A DNA stretch of 64,000 bases from Nonomuraea pusilla (GTDB taxonomy: Bacteria > Actinomycetota > Actinomycetes > Streptosporangiales > Streptosporangiaceae): NCBI RefSeq assembly GCF_900109355.1, contig NZ_FOBF01000011.1:1-64000 (forward strand). Reading direction: 5' to 3'. The notes under the pieces are model-generated. The model had not been told where the DNA came from, ran no database searches, and saw only the letters and a program-made list of their open reading frames with translations. The translations under genes and the position numbers were made by a program. Shown piece by piece: positions 59,703 to 64,000 of this stretch (the first letter of the stretch is position 1; each line of letters begins with the position of its first letter).

Positions 59703-60942
59703 GCTGTTCACCAGGGACCTGCGCGTGCACGACCACCCGGCGCTGGCCGCCGCCTGCGCGCGGGCGCGCACGGTGGTGCCGCTGTTCGTGCTCGACCCCG
59801 CCGTGCCCGCGGGCCGCAGGACCGGCTTCCTCCTCGAATGCCTGGCCGACCTGCGCCGCTCGCTGCGCTCGCTCGGCGGCGACCTCGTCGTCAGGCGCGG
59901 CGACACGGTGGCCGAGACCGCGCGGCTGGCCCGCGAGACCGGGGCGACCACGGTCTGCGCGAGCGCCGACGTCAGCGCCCTGGCCAGGCGCAGGGAGGAC
60001 CGCCTCGCCGCCGAGCGGATCGAGCTCCTGCTCTTCCCCGGCGTCACCGTGGTACCACCCGGCGCGCTCCTCCCGTCCGGGGGCGGCGACCACTACCGCG
60101 TCTTCACGCCGTACTGGCGCGCGTGGACGCGCCACCCCCGCCGCCCCGTCGAACCGCCGCCCGCCGCGCTGCGGCTGCCCGACGAGCTCGACCCCGGCCC
60201 GCTGCCGGACCCGGGACGCGCGGCTTCCCCGTTCCCCGGCGGGGAGAGCGCGGCCAGACGGCGCGCCGACGCGTGGCTGCGCGACGGCCTCGACGGGTAC
60301 GCCGCCGGCCACGACGACCTGGCCGGCGACCGTACCTCGCGGCTCAGCCCGTACCTGCGGTTCGGCTGCCTGTCGCCGCTGGAGCTGGCCGAGCGGGCCG
60401 CCCGCGCCGAGGACTTCGTCAGGCAGCTGTGCTGGCGCGACTTCCACCACCAGGTGGCGTACGCCTTCCCCGACCTCAACCGCCGCGACTACCGTCCGCG
60501 CGGCCGGACCTGGCGGCGGGACGACGACGCGCTGCAGGCGTGGCGCGAGGGCCTGACCGGCCTGCCCATCGTGGACGCCGGCCTGCGCCAGCTCCTCGCC
60601 GAAGGCTGGATGCACAACCGGGCGCGGCTCATCACCGCGGCGTACCTGGTGCGGACCCTCGGCATCGACTGGCGGGCCGGGGCTCGGCACTTCTTCGAGC
60701 ACCTGCTCGACGGCGACGTGGCCGACAACTCGGGCAACTGGCAGTGGGTCGCCGGCACCGGCAACGACAGCCGGCCCAACCGCGCCTTCAACCCGCTCCG
60801 CCAGGCGGCCCGCTTCGACCCGTCCGGTGATTACGTGCGACGCTACGTCCCGGAACTGGCGGGCCTGCCCGCCTCCGCCATCCACGAACCCTGGCGCCTC
60901 CCCACACCCCCGCCCGGCTACCCATCCCCGCTCGCCTCCTGA
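59683..60942 (+). CDS. phrB: deoxyribodipyrimidine (CPD) photolyase
   Basis: 419 residues. N-terminal antenna domain (IVLFTRDLRVHDHPAL), C-terminal FAD-binding helical domain with WRDFHHQV, LPIVDAGLRQL, GWMHNRARL and DGDVADNSGNWQWVAGTG, all hallmarks of class I CPD photolyase. Repairs UV cyclobutane dimers using blue light. GTG 59683 starts the coherent frame. It fits the light/photoprotection theme of the region. Confidence 0.92.
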   Translation: MTETAIVLFTRDLRVHDHPALAAACARARTVVPLFVLDPAVPAGRRTGFLLECLADLRRSLRSLGGDLVVRRGDTVAETARLARETGATTVCASADVSALARRREDRLAAERIELLLFPGVTVVPPGALLPSGGGDHYRVFTPYWRAWTRHPRRPVEPPPAALRLPDELDPGPLPDPGRAASPFPGGESAARRRADAWLRDGLDGYAAGHDDLAGDRTSRLSPYLRFGCLSPLELAERAARAEDFVRQLCWRDFHHQVAYAFPDLNRRDYRPRGRTWRRDDDALQAWREGLTGLPIVDAGLRQLLAEGWMHNRARLITAAYLVRTLGIDWRAGARHFFEHLLDGDVADNSGNWQWVAGTGNDSRPNRAFNPLRQAARFDPSGDYVRRYVPELAGLPASAIHEPWRLPTPPPGYPSPLAS

Positions 60943-61096
60943 ACGCCGCCCCCACCGCCCCCGCGTCCGCCGCCGCTTCCGGGGCGTCCGCTTCCGCTTC
61001 TGCTTCCGCGGCGTCCGCCTCCGCCGCCTCGGGCGCCGCGTCGGCCTCCGCCGCCTCCGGCGCCGCGTCCTCTTCCGGCGGGAAGCGGTGTGGTGG
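60943..61096. other. low-complexity Ser/Ala-type repeat spacer
   Basis: 154 nt of degenerate CCGCCTCCG/GCGTCC-type repeats between the convergent photolyase and MarR genes. No gene. Confidence 0.5.
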
Positions 61097-61714
61097 TCAG
61101 GACACGGTGATCAGCCGGATCAGCTCCTGGCGGAATCGGTCGTAGTCCTCCACGGCGCCGAGCAGGTCGCCGGAGTCGCGCTCCTTCTCCCGCGCGTGCG
61201 CCAGCACCCCCGCCCCCGCCGGCGTCATCTCGACGAGGACCCGGCGCCGGTCGCGCGCGTCCGCGCGCTTGCTGATGTAACCGGCCTTGCGCAGGTGCTC
61301 GATGGTACGGCTCATCGTCTGGTCGGTGACGCGGCACGCGGCGGCCAGCTCGCGCTGCGTCAGGCGGCCGCCGGTCAGGTGGTGGAGCGCGATCAGCCCG
61401 GCATGGGTCAGGCCGTGGGCGGCCAGGAAGTCGTGGAACCGGCCCTCCACCAGGCGCGCCGCCACCGACAGCAGCCGCCCGGTGGGCCAGGAGCCGATGT
61501 CGGCCCTGATGTCGTCGGCCCTGATGTCATCCGCGTTGATCCCGTCGCCGCCGACGTCGCTCGTGCCGACGCCGCTCGTGCCGAGGTCGCCCGTGCCGAC
61601 GTCGCCTGTGCTGATCCCGCCTGTGTTGATCCCGCCCGTGCTGATCGTGTCGGCCCGCGTCTGCCCGGCCGAGGTTCCGTCATGGAGCGGGTGGGGCGGG
61701 TCCGGCTCGGCCAT
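61097..61714 (-). CDS. MarR-family regulator with N-terminal pentapeptide-like repeat
   Basis: 205 residues. Residues 77-205 form a MarR winged helix (LTQRELAAACRVTDQTMSRT; wing DARDRRRVLVEMTPAG). Residues 22-72 are about ten tandem five-residue units such as STGGI, NTGGI, STGDV, GTGDL, encoded by 15-nt repeats (about 61500-61650). The repeat region is absent from ordinary MarR proteins. The start overlaps the membrane-protein end by 35 nt, so the two are an operon. Ligand and targets unknown; next to the photolyase. Confidence 0.82.
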   Translation of the reverse strand: MAEPDPPHPLHDGTSAGQTRADTISTGGINTGGISTGDVGTGDLGTSGVGTSDVGGDGINADDIRADDIRADIGSWPTGRLLSVAARLVEGRFHDFLAAHGLTHAGLIALHHLTGGRLTQRELAAACRVTDQTMSRTIEHLRKAGYISKRADARDRRRVLVEMTPAGAGVLAHAREKERDSGDLLGAVEDYDRFRQELIRLITVS

Positions 61715-62714
61715 CGGCCCATTGTCCCACGCCCCGCGTGACGCGCAGGCCGAGCCACAGCAGCAGCGCGAGGACGCCGACCAGGACGTACTCGATGGCA
61801 GGGATCCGCGCCACGGCCGAGACGCCCGCGAGTTCGCCGCGCGCCGCGTACACGGCTGCCGCGGCGGCCCCGTACCCGAGGCCGATCGCCCAGCGCGCCG
61901 CGCGGGACAGTCCGAGCCCGTGCATCTGCGTGACCACGAACACCCCGAGGAACCCGAACAGGAACATCGGCCACTGGCCGCCGGGGCCGCTGTTCATGAC
62001 GGCGACGAGCGTGCCGTGCGCGGCGACGGCCAGTTCGAGGGTGAGCGTCCACCAGCGGCCGGTGTGGGCCCTGGTCAGGAACAGGCTGCCCTGGAACAGC
62101 AGCAGGAACATGTAGAAGAAGCCGACCAGGTGCCCGCCCGTCGCCTCCATGGGGTGGTACCAGAAGGTGTAGACGGCCGCCCAGCTGAACAGGTAGCCGT
62201 GGTAGCGGCGGGCGAAGTCCACGATCTCGCGGCGGATCGGCGCGGGCCGCCCGAGGAACAGCCCCCTCCGCCTGTTCTCCATGAGCAGCACGGCCACGAG
62301 CAGCAGGATCACGGAGCCCTGCGAGCTGAAGATGGAGACGTCCTGGGCGAGCCCGTCGTAGAAGAGCTGGGTCTGCGCCAGGTGGAGGGCCACGAACCCG
62401 CCGTTGACGGCGAGCGCGACCACGTTCACGCGATGCAGGCCGGAGGTGTAGCGGCCGACCCTGGTCCGCGCGTGGTGGACCAGCCACCAGAACGCGACCT
62501 GGTGGGCGGCGTAGCAGAGCCAGGCCGACAGCCTGGTCCAGACGGTGGGGTCGGGGAGCTTCCAGTAGTACCAGGCCACACCCTGGTCGGGCGGCAGGAC
62601 GATGCCGTCCAGCCGCAGGCCCAGCAGCCACACCAGGCCGGTGAGCGTCGCGCTGGCCGCCACACCGGTGAGGAGCACGCGCCCGGGCGCGGCGTTCTTC
62701 AGCATGCTGAGCAT
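61680..62714 (-). CDS. polytopic membrane protein of unknown function
   Basis: About 344 residues with eight to nine hydrophobic helices and conserved-looking polar spots (FWYHPMEATGGHL, QLFYDGLAQD). No family recognised. ATG 62714 or 62705, neither with a strong ribosome site. Its 3' end overlaps the MarR start, so it is first in that operon and may be controlled by it. Confidence 0.7.
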   Translation of the reverse strand: MLSMLKNAAPGRVLLTGVAASATLTGLVWLLGLRLDGIVLPPDQGVAWYYWKLPDPTVWTRLSAWLCYAAHQVAFWWLVHHARTRVGRYTSGLHRVNVVALAVNGGFVALHLAQTQLFYDGLAQDVSIFSSQGSVILLLVAVLLMENRRRGLFLGRPAPIRREIVDFARRYHGYLFSWAAVYTFWYHPMEATGGHLVGFFYMFLLLFQGSLFLTRAHTGRWWTLTLELAVAAHGTLVAVMNSGPGGQWPMFLFGFLGVFVVTQMHGLGLSRAARWAIGLGYGAAAAAVYAARGELAGVSAVARIPAIEYVLVGVLALLLWLGLRVTRGVGQWADGRAGPAPPAP

Positions 62715-62748
62715 TATTCGGAGATTCAGCCCGCTGAACAATGCCCGG

Positions 62749-62773
62749 GTTTCCTTCCCCCGTTCTCGGATAG
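62749..62773 (+). promoter_or_regulatory. sigma-B-like promoter before csbD
   Basis: GTTT (62749-62752), 15-nt spacer and GGATAG (62768-62773), close to the GTTT-N14/15-GGGTA pattern of SigB-type promoters, 50 nt upstream of the CsbD-like gene. Confidence 0.45.
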
Positions 62774-62822
62774 GGGAGAGGTCTATCCAGTTCCGTCCAC
62801 TTTCTGATGGAGGGGAGCGAGC

Positions 62823-63017
62823 ATGAGCGGCGAGGACGAGCTGTCCAACAAGGCCGAGGAGCTCAAGGGACAGGCGAAGGAGGGGCTGGGCCGCGTCACC
62901 GACAACGAGAGCCTGCAGGCCGAAGGCCAGGCCGAACAGTCGAAGGGCAGGCTCAAGCAGGCCGGCGAGAAGATCAAGGATGCCGCCGCCCACGTCAAGG
63001 ACGCCTTCAAGCACTGA
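62823..63017 (+). CDS. csbD: CsbD-like general stress protein
   Basis: 64 residues, hydrophilic, helical and Lys/Glu-rich: NKAEELKGQAKEGLGRVTD, EGQAEQSKGRLKQAGEKI. Canonical CsbD length and repeats. CsbD proteins accumulate under general stress and their biochemical role is unknown. ATG 62823 with GGAGGGGAG upstream. The preceding sigma-B-like promoter and the nearby partner-switch genes fit a stress regulon. Confidence 0.88.
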   Translation: MSGEDELSNKAEELKGQAKEGLGRVTDNESLQAEGQAEQSKGRLKQAGEKIKDAAAHVKDAFKH

Positions 63018-63235
63018 TGACACCTGACCGGCGGGCCACGGCCGCACCGTCACCCGCCCCTCGCGCCGCCGGACCGCAGTGGCGATCCGGCCCCACCGCG
63101 AAGGGGTGGGCGGCGGGAACGCCGGCGCGAGCCGGAGAATTCGCAAAGTAAGGTCACCGGCACTCTCCGTGGTGAATCATGATGGCGGGGCAGGCAACCG
63201 GCCTCCCCTCGGCACCTCATCACCGCGGAGACCGC

Positions 63236-63955
63236 ATGCGAGCAGCCGCCATCCTCACCGGCGCCCGACCCCTGACCAGGATCACCACAGCGGCCGTGGG
63301 CTGCGCCCTGGTGACGGCGATCACGTCCGCGCCGGCCCACGCCGCGACCACGCAGGCCTACACCACCCCTGGCACCTACACCTTCGCCGTGCCGAACGGC
63401 GTCTCCCAGATCAAAGTGGTCCTGACCGGGGCCGGAGGAGGCGGCGACGGCAGCTTCTCCAGCCAGCAGGGCGTCCCCGCGGCGGGGGGCGGCGGTGGGG
63501 GCGGCGGCGCCACGTCGACCTGTGCCCTGCCCGTACGCCCCGGTGACACGCTCACCGTCACCGTCGGCGCGGGAGGCGCCGCCGGCTCGCGTGGCGTCCC
63601 GGGCGGTCGCGACTCCCGGGACGGCGGGAACTCCACTATCAGCTACACCGGCGCCGGCGGCGCCAGCGCCGAGGGGGGCCACCGAACGCTCCCCCATGAT
63701 TCCTACAGCGAGGGCGGCGCCGGCGGCTTCGCCCAGACCTGGTGCGCCGGCACCGATGCCGCCCTCAACTTCGGGCAGAAGGGCGCCGACGGCGAGAACA
63801 TCGGGGCCCGTGCAGGGGGCAGGCCGGGCATGCCCGGAGCCGGGGTCCACAGCGCCTGCCCCCGGGGCACCGGTGTAGGCGGCTACGGCGGCAGCGGCCC
63901 CGAGCGCAATCCCGGCCTCCCGGGCCAGAACGGCTGCGTCGTCCTCACTTACTAG
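63236..63955 (+). CDS. secreted glycine-rich protein
   Basis: 239 residues from ATG 63236 (GCGGAG site). Signal peptide to AHA (about 37), then a beta strand segment TPGTYTFAVPNGVSQIKVVL and long Gly-rich runs including nine consecutive Gly, with four Cys. Resembles bacterial glycine-rich exported proteins of unknown function rather than an enzyme. Ends CVVLTY. Nothing is annotated in the last 45 bases. Confidence 0.75.
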   Translation: MRAAAILTGARPLTRITTAAVGCALVTAITSAPAHAATTQAYTTPGTYTFAVPNGVSQIKVVLTGAGGGGDGSFSSQQGVPAAGGGGGGGGATSTCALPVRPGDTLTVTVGAGGAAGSRGVPGGRDSRDGGNSTISYTGAGGASAEGGHRTLPHDSYSEGGAGGFAQTWCAGTDAALNFGQKGADGENIGARAGGRPGMPGAGVHSACPRGTGVGGYGGSGPERNPGLPGQNGCVVLTY

Positions 63956-64000
63956 CCCGCTCCCGGGCGCGGGCGCGGTGGACGCGTCCTCCACGGGCGC

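Overview
The window is about 72-75% GC, with dense short-spaced operons, GTG/TTG starts and many antisense shadow ORFs. The gene families are typical of mycelial actinomycetes: MocR, LuxR-type two-component pairs, an SpoIIE-type phosphatase with STAS partners, a streptogrisin-like protease, a family I36 inhibitor, a hemerythrin-domain protein and a WXG/ESX-style large protein. It looks like chromosome of a member of the Streptosporangiales or a close relative. That placement is an inference from gene content and no marker gene fixes it. I saw no integrase, transposase, phage or CRISPR locus.

Layout. 1-421: end of a frameshifted alpha/beta hydrolase. 1.2-7.5 kb: a vitamin-B6/PLP block (Nudix hydrolase, class I glutamine amidotransferase, pyridoxal kinase, YggS) divergent from a MocR regulator followed by a GABA-type aminotransferase, ending in a terminator and a tRNA-Cys. 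7.6-9.5 kb: the RtcB-PrfH pair. 9.8-11.1 kb: a MarR regulator divergent from a paired SMR efflux pump. 11.2-13.3 kb: a secreted S1 protease and a hemerythrin protein. 13.4-18.2 kb: an operon of a GCS2-type carboxylate-amine ligase, an AsnO-like amidotransferase and an S9 peptidase. 18.3-19.8 kb: an Orn/Lys/Arg decarboxylase. 19.9-25.5 kb: a small helical protein plus a 1768-residue protein carrying two copies of a metallopeptidase module. 25.5-41.3 kb: a WD40 protein, a lipid kinase, two NarL-type two-component systems, secreted inhibitors, a dipeptidase-like amidohydrolase, an FRG protein, a beta-hydroxyacid dehydrogenase-like protein and an ArsR-like regulator. 41.3-43 kb: a patch of gene fragments around an intact amidohydrolase. 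43-47 kb: an aldehyde:ferredoxin oxidoreductase-like protein, a MEDS-STAS protein and a nucleotidyltransferase.

The most coherent system is at 46.9-60.9 kb. Three genes overlapping by 4 nt encode an SpoIIE phosphatase with PAS/GAF sensors, a cobalamin-binding protein that has the W-x9-EH motif of CarH-type light sensors but no DNA-binding domain, and a STAS antagonist. They are divergent from a carotenoid gene set (cruF-like, crtI-like desaturase, glycosyltransferase, plsY, crtA, crtB, crtI) that continues to a CPD photolyase. I infer a light- or B12-gated partner switch next to photoprotection genes. No lycopene cyclase, GGPP synthase, RsbW-type kinase or LitR/CarH regulator is in the window. 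Short tandem repeats are concentrated in this area: four 36-nt units upstream of crtI, four iterated start regions before the photolyase, and 15-nt repeats inside a MarR gene. The right edge holds a membrane protein, a CsbD-like stress protein behind a sigma-B-like promoter and a glycine-rich secreted protein.
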